A stretch of 64,000 bases of DNA from Streptomyces marianii (GCF_005795905.1 NZ_VAWE01000001.1:3704001-3768000); one strand, 5' to 3'; positions 28,601 through 36,512 are shown, numbered from the stretch's first letter. A program made the numbers and translations. Notes: generated from the letters alone by a model not told the origin.

Positions 28601-31086
28601 GCGATCTGACCGCCGTCGACCATGGCGTGCTGGCGGGCGAAGGAGGACAGGGCCTGTCCAGCGCCCACTTCGAGCAGGACGAGCCCACCGCGCCGGGCCA
28701 AGGTGCCCAGGCCAGCGGCGAAGCGCACCTCGCCGCGCAGGTGCCGAACCCAGTAGTCGGGGTCGGTGGCCTCCTGCTCGGTGATCCAGTCGCCGGTGAC
28801 GTTCGAGACGTACGGGAGGGAGGGCGCCGACAGCCGGACGGAGGCGACGAGTTCCCGGAACTGCTCCAGGACCGGGTCCATCATCCGGCTGTGGAACGCG
28901 TGTGACGTGCGCAGCGGCGTCGCCTGGAGCCCCATCTCCTCAAGGATCCCGCGCAGTTTATCCACACCCTCCTGGGTGCCGGAGACCACGCTCGCCGACG
29001 GCGAGTTGGACGCGGCGAGCTGGACCTCGCCGTCCAGCTCCGGGTCATCCAGCAGCGGGCGGACCGCCTCCGCGTCGAGCGGCAGCGCGAGCATCGCGCC
29101 GCGCGGCAGCGACTGCATCAGGGCGCCGCGCCCGGCCACGAGCCGCAGGGCGTCCTCCAGGTCGAGGACACCGGCGAGGGTGGCGGCGACGTACTCGCCG
29201 ACGCTGTGGCCGAGCATGGCCGCCGGGCTGATCCCCCAAGACCGCCACAGCTGGGCCAGCGCCCAGTCGACGGCGAAGGTCACCGGCTGGGTGATCCGGG
29301 TCTCCGCGAGCAGCGCGGCGGCCTCGGAGTCGGAGGCGTCGGCGTGCAGCAGATCGAGCAGATCGCGGTCCAACACCTTCGCTAGGACTGCGGCGCAGCG
29401 GTCCAGGGCCTCGCGGTAGACGGGCTGGGTGCGGTACAGCCCCAGGGCCATGCCCGGGTACTGGGCTCCCTGACCCGGGAAGAGGAAGGCGACTTCCTGC
29501 AGCTTGCTGCCTCGGCCGTCGACGCTGAGCGCGGGGTCCCCGTCTCGCCGCAGAGCCGCGACGGCCTCTTCGGGGGTGGCGGCGACGACGGCACGCCGGT
29601 GGTTGTGCTGGCCGCGTCCATTCTGCAGCGTGCCCGCGACGTCCGCCAACTCGCTCCCGTGGGTCTGCAGGTGCGCGGCCAGGTCGGCGGCGGCCTGCTC
29701 TAGAGCGTCCGCGCTGCGCGCCGACAACGGAAGCACGTGGTACCCCTGCTCGTCGTCGGCCGGCGACGCCGCGGGCTCCGGCTCCGGGGCCCGCTCCAGG
29801 ATGGCGTGGGCGTTGGTGCCGCCGATGCCGAAGGAGCTGATCGCGGCACGCAGTGGGGTACCGGCCGACTCCCATCGGGTGGTCTCGCGCTGGAGGCGGA
29901 AGGGGGTCTTGTCGAGTTCGAGCGCCGGGTTTAGCTCGGTGCAGTTGATGCTGACCGGGATGACGCCCTCGCGAAGTGCGTACGCCGCCTTGATCAGGCT
30001 GGCGATGCCGGCCACCGGGCCGAGATGCCCGACGTTGCCCTTCAGGGAGGCTAGGGCGCAGAAGCCGCGCTCGGAGGTGTGTTGGGCGTACGCCTCGGAG
30101 ATTGCGCTGATCTCGATCGGGTCCCCGACGACGGTACCGGTGCCGTGGGCCTCCAGATATCCGATCGTGCTCGGGTCGATCTCCGCGTCGCTGAGCGCGT
30201 CGAGGATCAGCTCGGTCTGGCCGTGAACGCCGGGGGCTGTGAACCCGGCCCGGTCGTCACCATCGTTGTTCACGGCGGAGCCGCGGATGACGGCGTGGAT
30301 GGTGTCGCCGTCTTTGAGGGCGTCCTCCAGGAGCTTGAGCACCACGACACCGCCGCCGTTGGAGAAGATCGTGCCGCTTGCGTTCGCGTCGAACGGCCGC
30401 ACGTGCCCGTCGGCAGAGTAGATGCTGCCTTCGACGTGTGCATAGCCGGCGCCGAGAGGGAGATCAACCTGGGCGCCGCCCGCCAGGGCCACGTCGCATT
30501 CGCCGATACGCAGACTCTGCGCAGCCAGGTGGACGGCGACGAGCGAGGTGGAGCACGCCGTGTAGACGGAGATACTCGGCCCCAGGAACCCGAACTTGTA
30601 CGAGACGAGTGGGGCGACGTAATCGGGGTAGTTGCCAACGCTGACGCTCATGCCGCCGGTGGCCCGCATGACCGCCGCGTTCTGGAAGACGTAGTCCTCG
30701 CGGTACGTGCTGTTCGCAGTGCCGCCGAAGACGCCGACCCGCCGCGTCATCCGTCGGTGGTCGTAACCGGCGTGCTCAAGCGCGGTGTTGGCGAGCTCCA
30801 GGAAGAGGCGGTGCTGGGGGTCCTTGATTTCGGCCTCCCGCTGGGTAAGGCCGAAGAACCCCGGGTCGAAACCGTCGAGGTCCGACGCCGAGTAGGAGGC
30901 CGAGACGTACGTGTCCGAGGTGTACTCGGCCTCGTCGACCCCCATCTCGCGCAACTCCTCGGGAGTGCGCCACTCGACGGACTCAACGCCGTCACAAAGG
31001 TTCCACCAAAACTCGTCAGCGGAATCGGCGCCCGGGAACCGAGCGGCCATTCCGACAACAGCTATGTGATCGCCGCGCAGCGACAT
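25615..31086 (-). CDS. Type I PKS module: KS-AT-KR-DH-ACP
   Basis: A 1823-residue single module. KS about 5-430 has TACSTS near 176, HGTGT and NVGHLG, so the Cys-His-His set is intact. AT about 560-870 has GHSVGEY near 625 and HAFH, the pattern of malonyl-CoA specificity. KR has GGLGGLG near 1147 and SDYAAANAF near 1307 with the catalytic Tyr. DH about 1375-1670 has HRLDGVGVMP (HxxxGxxxxP) near 1394 and HPSLMD downstream. The carrier has GGSSLVAVQL near 1755. KR precedes DH, the reverse of the usual DH-KR order. No loading domain or ER domain is seen. The ATG at 31086 lies just before the KS start (IAVVGMAARFPGA), with a GGGGTGGG stretch immediately upstream; the open frame continues upstream without coding character. 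First gene of the operon. Confidence 0.94.
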   Translation of the reverse strand: MSLRGDHIAVVGMAARFPGADSADEFWWNLCDGVESVEWRTPEELREMGVDEAEYTSDTYVSASYSASDLDGFDPGFFGLTQREAEIKDPQHRLFLELANTALEHAGYDHRRMTRRVGVFGGTANSTYREDYVFQNAAVMRATGGMSVSVGNYPDYVAPLVSYKFGFLGPSISVYTACSTSLVAVHLAAQSLRIGECDVALAGGAQVDLPLGAGYAHVEGSIYSADGHVRPFDANASGTIFSNGGGVVVLKLLEDALKDGDTIHAVIRGSAVNNDGDDRAGFTAPGVHGQTELILDALSDAEIDPSTIGYLEAHGTGTVVGDPIEISAISEAYAQHTSERGFCALASLKGNVGHLGPVAGIASLIKAAYALREGVIPVSINCTELNPALELDKTPFRLQRETTRWESAGTPLRAAISSFGIGGTNAHAILERAPEPEPAASPADDEQGYHVLPLSARSADALEQAAADLAAHLQTHGSELADVAGTLQNGRGQHNHRRAVVAATPEEAVAALRRDGDPALSVDGRGSKLQEVAFLFPGQGAQYPGMALGLYRTQPVYREALDRCAAVLAKVLDRDLLDLLHADASDSEAAALLAETRITQPVTFAVDWALAQLWRSWGISPAAMLGHSVGEYVAATLAGVLDLEDALRLVAGRGALMQSLPRGAMLALPLDAEAVRPLLDDPELDGEVQLAASNSPSASVVSGTQEGVDKLRGILEEMGLQATPLRTSHAFHSRMMDPVLEQFRELVASVRLSAPSLPYVSNVTGDWITEQEATDPDYWVRHLRGEVRFAAGLGTLARRGGLVLLEVGAGQALSSFARQHAMVDGGQIAAAQTLRSPNKTVDDEAFVLAAAARLWASGVHLDWAKVTGRPHRRVPLPTYPYERRRCWVSPDPVTDSARTGPAQEEGTKPPLQAPLYVPVWTEAPHQRHQADNALGETWLVVTDDDTRGHELIESCRATGAFVVPAVSGFGFSDDGDGYVVDPDDPTSVRELLEAAWDAGQAPDRVLYTAGVFTTADDVSPALAQRTYDRLLYLAQGLARVAPEKLDLLVVTDRAHAVTGAEGTVPYTATARGPLMAITTEVPGVRTRHLDVQTTDEPVRLLRSIVRELSQDAEDHVAVRGARRWVRDYRPIANEPSESSLLRDEGVYLITGGLGGLGLEIAKDLAARHRARLVLVGRSALPPAEKWDAVLADPATGAEIRRRICGIRELESLGAQVLVGTADVTDETAMAEVVRAARERFGPVNGVIHAAGLPGGALMEIHTPEAAAPVLSPKTGGTILLDRLCGEEVDFIALFSSIISVCGDYAHSDYAAANAFMDAFAASRDVSGPYVVSINWAGWSEVGMVADGNLSQGIQDLARAQSTSLGHPLMHRRYDDESALREYESELRPEAHWVLTDHRLDGVGVMPGTSLLEMVREAVRDTTAAEHITLSEVIFIDPLAVADTTTIRVRLSPDGDDGWIFELTAHDTSGTGPRVHCRGRARIHTGSAPAPIDLEALRTSLHADDLSDFDESDEGVMTFGPRWDVVTSYRRGEDGRGLAELTLPHEFHADAEGLVIHPSLMDRATSFGADGYEGHNYLPFTYRSVTIFRPVPTHCWAVQQHRSDPQRPDFLDVDVTITDDTGQPCVVIEGYTMRSVRIDSTQPADAQEPDLSEPSQAPSDRLRTVEGQEIFRRILALRPSSQVVVCPEGLFSRLARVRSFGTAELGKAGNAFADGHAARTLDTPYIAPETEVQQVLSRLWGEALGVAEVGIDDDFFAIGGSSLVAVQLIARIADQLSVRLSVADLFEYATVRALAGFIETRLIEALGQLSDEEAQAMLADGETV

Positions 31087-31196
31087 AACCCACCCCAGTC
31101 TCGAAACATGGCAGGCCCCTGGAGCCCTGCCTGCGGCACGCCCAGCCTGGCGTGCCGCATAGTGCTTGAACGTAAAGCGGCGTGACCCCAAGCTCC

Positions 31197-31226
31197 TGGC
31201 AAACCAGCACCTGCAGTTGGCAAACC
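31197..31226. promoter_or_regulatory. 9-bp direct repeat, possible activator site
   Basis: TGGCAAACC occurs at 31197-31205 and again at 31218-31226, 21 bp apart start to start, i.e. about two helical turns. Direct repeats on one DNA face upstream of a biosynthetic operon are the usual layout of SARP-type activator sites. The assignment to a regulator class is inference; no regulator gene is in the window. Confidence 0.4.
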
Positions 31227-31238
31227 CGGACACTTAGG

Positions 31239-31258
31239 CTCACAGTCATGAACGTGAG
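31239..31258. promoter_or_regulatory. Inverted repeat CTCAC-N10-GTGAG
   Basis: CTCAC at 31239-31243 and GTGAG at 31254-31258 form a short dyad about 150 bp upstream of the PKS start. The arms are short, so it may be chance; a dimeric repressor site is one possibility. Confidence 0.25.
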
Positions 31259-31440
31259 TCCATTTTGATCATTGATATTGCTTGCGCATTCCGCCCTGAG
31301 GACCGTTATGCGCGGCCAACACCCCCAGAGGGAGCGACACTCACGACGGGACCCAATACGATCATGCACCAATAAACAACCGATAAATGGGCTGCTCGTT
31401 GGTGGTCAGGCGCATTACATGATCGACGTTTGTCCCGGTT

Positions 31441-32163
31441 CATCACGTGAGACCGAGGGCACTTGGGAAGGTTGGTCTGTCGGCGTGGCGAAGACCACTG
31501 ATGGTCAGGTGGTGCAGGCCAGCCGGGGCCACATGGAAGGCGTCGCCCGCGTGGACCTCGGAATCAACCTCGTGGGAAGGTGCGGTCACACACGTGACGA
31601 AGAAGGCTTCGATGCCCAAGCAGCACCTTGACCCAGATGGCGGGTCCCGATCAGCGTGACGTTGGAGCCGAGACGCATTCGGAGGTACATCACCCTCGCG
31701 CGTAGTACCGCTCCGCTCAGTTGACGGAGATCGCCCGCTCGGTGTTAGCGGCTGGCATGACGAGATATCGGTTTGGGCATGGTTGGCGCCGGTCTGAGCT
31801 CGCCTTCGAGGGGGGGGCAGAACCAAGGACTCGTATGCGCACAGCTCCCCCTTGACCACCCCGGCGGCCCGGTAGGGGCTATCGGTCTCGTGGGAGCGCG
31901 GGGTGGTGCTTGGTGCTCCGTAAACACTGCCCGCCGCCATGGCAAAGGCCTGTCCAGAGCAACGTACGCGCCTGACCGGCCGCGCCACAAGATCTTTTAG
32001 TCGACTGCCGTGGACATCTCACTGGCGAGCCACGGTCTGGAGCATACGTCCCGTTCGCTCGTCTGTGTTACGACAGCCGAGCGGTACGGCAGGGCCCGAA
32101 GCCTGCACGAACGGATACCCAGCGCCAAGCGCCACTGGGGCCAGGGCGATTGCAGGACGGCCA
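31441..32163. other. Stretch without a recognisable gene
   Basis: No open frame here has a good start with a ribosome binding site and a recognisable product. A minus-strand frame around 31480-31560 reads VHAGDAFHVAPAGLHHL, reminiscent of a cupin strand, but it is not flanked by the rest of that fold. The stretch looks like junction DNA between the biosynthetic operon and the IS481 fragment. Confidence 0.5.
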
Positions 32164-32546
32164 ATGGCCCTCCGCCGCTACGAACGCGACCGACCCGGCG
32201 AACTGCTCCAAGTCGAAGAAGCGCGGCCGGATCCCCGACGGCGGCGGCCACAAGGTCCTGGGCCGCCAGGCCGGCCGGGCCACCCGCAGCAGCATGGGCT
32301 TCGACTACGTCCACTCCGCCGTCGACGACCACAGCCGCCTGGCCTACAGCGAGATCCACGGCGACGAGAAGGCCGCCACCTGCGCCGGCTTCCTGCGGAG
32401 GGCCGCGGCCTTCTTCGCCACCTGCGGTATCGACCGCGTCGAGCAGTCCTGACCGACAACGCCTGGCCCTACCGCAAGAGCTTCGCCTGGCGGCAGGCAC
32501 TGGCCGACCTCGGCGCCACCGGCAAGCTCACCCGCGCCTACCGGCC
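32164..32546 (+). pseudogene. IS481-type transposase fragment, frameshifted
   Basis: Three segments of the DDE core of an IS481-family transposase are readable in different frames: LRRYERDRPGELL, then GRIPDGGGHKVLGRQAGRA and DYVHSAVDDHSRLAYSEIH with AATCAGFLRRAAAFF, then VLTDNAWPYRKSFAWRQALA and RAYRP. The first shift, near 32210-32220, is consistent with a short net deletion; the second, near 32446, is consistent with loss of one base in the codons preceding VLTDN. The N-terminal HTH part and everything after RAYRP, including the last catalytic Glu, are missing, so it is dead. It lies between the biosynthetic operon and the mobilizable element and marks past insertion activity there. Confidence 0.88.
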
Positions 32547-32646
32547 CTCTGAGGCGAGCAGCCGCGTAAGCATTTCACCCGATCGGCACGCCCGCTGCCG
32601 TTCCGCGCGAAGCCGAAGCTGCGTAGCAGGGGACAAGCCGTAGGTC

Positions 32647-32680
32647 CGGATGGCCTCGCCGCGAACGGCGAGGCCATCCG
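32647..32680 (-). terminator. Perfect 15-bp hairpin downstream of the relaxase gene
   Basis: The arms at 32647-32661 and 32666-32680 (core GGATGGCCTCGCCG) are exact reverse complements around a CGAA tetraloop. The hairpin lies about 40 bp beyond the relaxase stop, so it probably terminates the relaxase operon. No T-run follows, which is common for Streptomyces terminators. Confidence 0.7.
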
Positions 32681-32721
32681 TCTGATCTGGCCATGCCGGA
32701 TGGGCACGCTGCGCTGGGTGC

Positions 32722-34437
32722 CTACCGGCGCTGTCGGTGCTGCTGTTCCGTAGGCGATGGAGTCACCGCTGGGATCCGACCGTCTCCGGTCTGCTGGGCG
32801 GGGATCGAGCCTGCCATCGTCGAGCGTCGGCGGGCGGCCTCGACGCGGCGGTTGGGTGCCGGGTTCCGGCCGGTGTGCTGGATACGGGTGATGAGCACGC
32901 GGGCGGGTTGGCGGGCGGTGGTCAGTTCGCGCTGGGCGGCGGCTTCCTTGAGGAGCTGATGGGGTTGGTGGCCGCGTGCTTCGGCGTCGGCGAGGACGGT
33001 GGCGAGCGCGGGCCAGGCCGAGTCGGCGAGGATTCGCTCGGCGTGGTCGGGGAGGGCTGCTCGTACGTCGCTGGCCAGGACGCGGCGGGCTTGATCCCTG
33101 GGGGGCCGGGCTGTGAGTTCGGCGAGCGTCGGGGCGAGGGCGCGGTCGGCGGCTGTCTGGAGGTGCTGGACGGCCTGGCGGGCGGCGTCGGCCTGGTGGG
33201 CGTGGTGCTTCGCTTCGTGCCAGCGCCCGGCGACGATGGCGGCCCAGACGAGGGCTGCGACCAGGGCGGCCAGCGCGCTGCCGTCGGGGCCGGTGGCGGT
33301 GTGCACGATGTCGCGAGCCGCGCTGCGCAGGGCGTGGGCGGCACGGTCTTCCGCCCGGACCTGGGACCGCTGGGCTCGGGCGAACGCCTTCGAGGCGGCA
33401 TGGAGTTCGGCGCGCAGATGGGCGGGCGCCTTCTGGGCGGTGGCTTCGAGCAGTTCACCGAGAGCGCTGATGTGCGCTTGGGCGTGGGTGTCGTCGGCGA
33501 GGTCGGAGTGGAGGGTGTCGAGGGCGTCGGCGGCTTGGTGCCACGGGGCGCTGGGGTGGTTCCGGCGGGCGGTGGGGTGTTCTTCGTGCTGACTGGATTC
33601 GAGGCGGGCCTTGATTTTGAGCAGGGAGAGATCGGGGGAGATCTTGCTTCCGGGGTGGTAGATCTGCTCGCCGGCCTCGTTGACGTCGCCGGGGCGGCCG
33701 ACTGCAAATCCCAGGAGGTCCCCTGACGGGCCGCGCCGGACCTGGACCTCAACTCCGCTGGCTTCGAGATAGGCGATGAATTCCTCGGCGCCTGTCACGT
33801 GAGGGATGGCGGCGCGGATGCGGTCCTGGAGCCACTCGGGGCTGGGCTGTTGCCAGCCGAGGCGTTCGGCCTTGTGCATCTCGGCCTGGGTGGGGCGGCG
33901 GGCGCCGGTGCGGTCACCCTTCTTCAGCTGCCGCAGCCCGTAGCCCCTCTCGATCTCGCGGCAGGCGTCGCCGACGCGGATGCCGCTGTCATGGAGCCTG
34001 GGGCGGCGTCCGTCCTCGCAGACGGTGGTGGCGAGGATGTGGATGTGGTCGTCGGCGTGGCGTACGGCGATCCAGCGGCAGGCCAGGTCGTCACTGGCCG
34101 GAGCGATGCCGGCGGCCTGGACGATGCGCTGGGCGATCTCGCCCCACTCGGCGTCGGAGAGGTAGCGGTCCTCGGGGGCGGCGCGGACCGGGCAGTGCCA
34201 GACGTGGTCGGTGACCGGCTGGCCGAACTCGCTGTTGCGCAAGGAGACCGGCTCGTCGAGGTAGCGGCCCAGTTCGGTGAGGGTGGCGTTCTCGTCGCGG
34301 CCGGGGTCGGGCATGCCGAGCATCGCGAAGCCGGCCACGATGTGCGGGTCGAAGTGCTCGTCGTGGTCGCCGGGGCCGTAGAGGTAGGCGAGCAGGCCGC
34401 GGGTGTTGGTCCCGGCGGGCTTGATGGCGGCGATCAC
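32722..34437 (-). CDS. Relaxase / mobilization nuclease (MobA/VirD2 type)
   Basis: A 571-residue protein. The N-terminal half is a relaxase domain: MIAAIKPAGTNTRGLLAYL near the start and the metal-binding HADDHIHI (three-His motif) near residue 128. The C-terminal half is Ala/Arg/Gln-rich and helical, with one hydrophobic segment near AALVAALVWAAIVAG. Relaxases nick oriT and lead the strand into the recipient. The start is GTG at 34437, 4 bp after the mobC stop, so the two genes form a unit. Followed by a strong hairpin at 32647-32680. oriT should be close by but was not located. Confidence 0.88.
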   Translation of the reverse strand: MIAAIKPAGTNTRGLLAYLYGPGDHDEHFDPHIVAGFAMLGMPDPGRDENATLTELGRYLDEPVSLRNSEFGQPVTDHVWHCPVRAAPEDRYLSDAEWGEIAQRIVQAAGIAPASDDLACRWIAVRHADDHIHILATTVCEDGRRPRLHDSGIRVGDACREIERGYGLRQLKKGDRTGARRPTQAEMHKAERLGWQQPSPEWLQDRIRAAIPHVTGAEEFIAYLEASGVEVQVRRGPSGDLLGFAVGRPGDVNEAGEQIYHPGSKISPDLSLLKIKARLESSQHEEHPTARRNHPSAPWHQAADALDTLHSDLADDTHAQAHISALGELLEATAQKAPAHLRAELHAASKAFARAQRSQVRAEDRAAHALRSAARDIVHTATGPDGSALAALVAALVWAAIVAGRWHEAKHHAHQADAARQAVQHLQTAADRALAPTLAELTARPPRDQARRVLASDVRAALPDHAERILADSAWPALATVLADAEARGHQPHQLLKEAAAQRELTTARQPARVLITRIQHTGRNPAPNRRVEAARRRSTMAGSIPAQQTGDGRIPAVTPSPTEQQHRQRR

Positions 34438-34441
34438 GTTG

Positions 34442-35176
34442 TCAGACCTTCTCCGGGTCGGCGGGCTGGCGGAGGGCCTCGGCGATCAGCTCCAGCAGGT
34501 GGTGGAGTTCGGTAAGGCGCTGACGTATGTCGGGTGGGGTGTGGTCGCTGTTGAGGGCGCGGGCGATCTGGTTGACGTTGACGCCTATCCGGTTGAGCTG
34601 GCGCAGGACCTGGGCGCGGAAGATGTGGGTGCGGCGGCGGTCCTCGGATAGGGGCAGGTTGGCGGTGAACCGGCCGGTGAGGAAGGCGAGGACGATGTCG
34701 GCGGCGAAGCCGGAGTCGCCCTTGTAGCCGTGCTCGGCAGCGGCCTGTTGGAGACGGGCTCGCTGGTCGCTGGTGAAGCGCAGCGGGCCGACACGGTCGT
34801 TGCGCTTGGTGCCGGTGAAGCGGCGGATCGTGGGCTGCACGCTCTGCACGGCAGGCTCGCCAGAGGCGGCGGCTGCGCTGTCTACGGGGCCTGCGGGGCG
34901 CAGAACGGCTTGCTGGACGGAGTGGAGCGTGTCCGGGTCGGAGCCGCCCTCGGCTCCGACCTCTTGGTCCGGCGCCCCCTGGCGCTGGGCCGTCTCCGCC
35001 ACCCCCGGGGCGGAGATCCCCGAAGCCCGGCCTTGAGTCGGACTCGGGGTACTACTGGCTCCGCCAGGGGCAGCCCGTCCGAACGCCTGCCGCAAACGCC
35101 CCATCACGGTAGGGGACTTCGTCAGCGGCAGCGGCTCGTCGGCAGTGTGGTCGGAGCGGTGCGGGTCGTGCGTCAC
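34442..35176 (-). CDS. MobC-like relaxosome accessory protein
   Basis: A 244-residue protein. The first half is low-complexity. The C-terminal part, from about residue 130, has TKRNDRVGPLRFTSDQRARL and then LRQLNRIGVNVNQIARALN, the typical MobC segment that assists the relaxase at oriT. Start chosen as GTG at 35176 because GGAG lies about 9 bases upstream; the open frame extends 51 codons further but that part is Pro/Ala/Ser-rich without a clear ribosome site. Lies directly before the relaxase gene. Confidence 0.82.
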   Translation of the reverse strand: MTHDPHRSDHTADEPLPLTKSPTVMGRLRQAFGRAAPGGASSTPSPTQGRASGISAPGVAETAQRQGAPDQEVGAEGGSDPDTLHSVQQAVLRPAGPVDSAAAASGEPAVQSVQPTIRRFTGTKRNDRVGPLRFTSDQRARLQQAAAEHGYKGDSGFAADIVLAFLTGRFTANLPLSEDRRRTHIFRAQVLRQLNRIGVNVNQIARALNSDHTPPDIRQRLTELHHLLELIAEALRQPADPEKV

Positions 35177-35345
35177 GGGCGGTTCTCCGGAAGGGGCGGG
35201 GCAGGCGGGTAAGCAGGGAAGGACTGGGAGATGGAGGGGCGAAGTGCTGGCGGCCAGCGCGCCATCCACAGGTGTGGATAAGCGGGCGGTGGCGGGCTGG
35301 CCGGGGTGACCGGAAGGGGTTCCGGTCACCCCGCTGGGTTTCCGG

Positions 35346-36149
35346 TCAGCCGCTGCTCGGACCGGTCTTGGCGGCGGCTTCGATTTCGGGCCGGAGCATC
35401 TCCATCACCTCGGTCTGCCGCTCACTGCCGATCGTCAAGTCCCTGTCCTTGACGGCCTTCCGGAGAAGGGCCCGGCTGAGGGTGCCGTGCTCCGCGAGGG
35501 CGATCCGGCCGATCGCGACGAGTTCCGCGAGCGTCGCCTTGGGCGGACGACCGCCACGCGGCTTGCTCTCCGAAACCTCGGGCGGCGCTTCCGCCGGCTG
35601 GACGGAACCGGCGGCCGGAGGCTCAGCGAGCCGGACCGGCTCGGCCGTTGGCTCGGCGGGCTTGGCGGGCGCGCTGACCAGTGGTTTCGGCTCCTGGAAG
35701 GTCGCGACATCCAAGCGGTCGGCAGGTTGATCGACCAGTTGGTGGATCTGCCGCATCAGGACACCGAAGGCCAGCAGCGCGGCGGTCGGGGGAACCGCGG
35801 CGACCACATAGTCGAGCAGCGGCACGGCGCTGGCGTTACCCGTGCCGCTGACCCCGGCCACGTTGAGCGCGATGGAGCCGACCGATCCGGTAGCGGTGAG
35901 GGCGATGGCCCAGCCGTCGGCGACGCGGCGCAGGCCCGCGCGGAGCATGAGGAGTTCGCCTGCAACGATGAACGCGTCCAGGGTCGCGGGCCAGGCCCAC
36001 TGGCGGACCGGGGAACTCTTGAGGCCGTGCTGTCCGGCGACCTCCGCGAGATGCGCGTACGACAGCCAGAACCCGCCGGCGGTGAGCGCCACGATGACGA
36101 CTCCCGCCGCGACGAGCGCGTACCGCTCGGCAGCCTGCTTGGTCGACAT
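35346..36149 (-). CDS. DUF2637 membrane protein
   Basis: A 267-residue protein with about four membrane segments in residues 10-145 (YALVAAGVVIVALTAGGFWL first, then the region around WAWPATLDAFIVAGELLML). A Pro/Glu/Ala-rich linker and a short helical C-terminal domain (GRPPKATLAELVAIGRIALA) that looks like a DNA-binding or HTH segment follow. DUF2637 proteins are common in actinobacterial conjugative elements, where they may assist plasmid spread; the function is not established. Start at the ATG at 36149, preceded by GAAGGG; an in-frame ATG at 36206 is an alternative. Confidence 0.8.
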   Translation of the reverse strand: MSTKQAAERYALVAAGVVIVALTAGGFWLSYAHLAEVAGQHGLKSSPVRQWAWPATLDAFIVAGELLMLRAGLRRVADGWAIALTATGSVGSIALNVAGVSGTGNASAVPLLDYVVAAVPPTAALLAFGVLMRQIHQLVDQPADRLDVATFQEPKPLVSAPAKPAEPTAEPVRLAEPPAAGSVQPAEAPPEVSESKPRGGRPPKATLAELVAIGRIALAEHGTLSRALLRKAVKDRDLTIGSERQTEVMEMLRPEIEAAAKTGPSSG

Positions 36150-36244
36150 CGACTGCCCTTCGTCAGGGCGATGGTCCCGGTGAGTGGGTGTGGAGAGGGT
36201 GGTCAAGCGGGGTTCTCCTGGGGTGGTGGCGTGGGCCGTCTTTG

Positions 36245-36512
36245 CCGTCTTGGCCGTTGCAAGCGCAGGTCAGGGCCGGTACGGCAGGCGGATCGCTGTT
36301 CCGTCCTGGCGGCGCCGGCGCGTCTTGGAGCACGCACGGGCGGCGGGGGCTGCGGTTCGGTGGCCGTGGACGGATCGCATCCGTCTTGCCGTCCCGGTCG
36401 ACAGCGTCGTGACCTGTGCTGATACGACGGGGACGCCCGGGACGGCACAAGACGGATCGGGGTAGCGTCCTGGTGGTGACAGCGCGGTCTTCATGATCGC
36501 GTTGCCGTCTTG
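36245..36512. repeat. Iteron-like CCGTCTTG repeats with a long imperfect dyad
   Basis: The gene-free stretch 36150-36598 contains CCGTCTTG at 36245-36252, 36381-36388 and 36505-36512, and its reverse complement at 36448-36455, plus a near copy GCGTCTTG at about 36320. The 36379-36397 arm (ATCCGTCTTGCCGTCCCGG) pairs with 36437-36457 apart from a 2-base bulge. A smaller exact dyad GACGGAT-CGC-ATCCGTC covers 36369-36385. The repeats sit just downstream of the DUF3631 ATPase gene and upstream of the DUF2637 gene. They could be an origin or oriT, or operators for the DUF2637-mob operon. No good coding frame overlaps them. Confidence 0.55.

Larger units (their letters stand above)
31087..31440 (-). 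promoter_or_regulatory. Leader and probable promoter region of the biosynthetic operon
   Basis: This is the only sizeable gap upstream of the ten-gene operon, so its promoter should lie here. The part from about 31230 to 31440 is clearly richer in A and T than its surroundings (for example TTTTGATCATTGATATTGC at 31263-31281). It holds the repeats listed separately. I could not place a confident -35/-10 pair. Confidence 0.5.

Noticed and set aside
31087..31233. Longer PKS N-terminus
   Set aside because: The extra residues are Cys/Arg/Ala-rich and unlike any KS leader; the ATG at 31086 directly precedes the KS fold.
31016..31372. Small minus-strand gene upstream of the PKS
   Set aside because: It overlaps the PKS start in another frame, is Cys/Arg-rich without a family match, and has no convincing ribosome site.
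31443..31700. Possible cupin gene remnant on the minus strand
   Set aside because: Only one short segment (VHAGDAFHVAPAGLHHL) is suggestive, and no second cupin motif or start is found.
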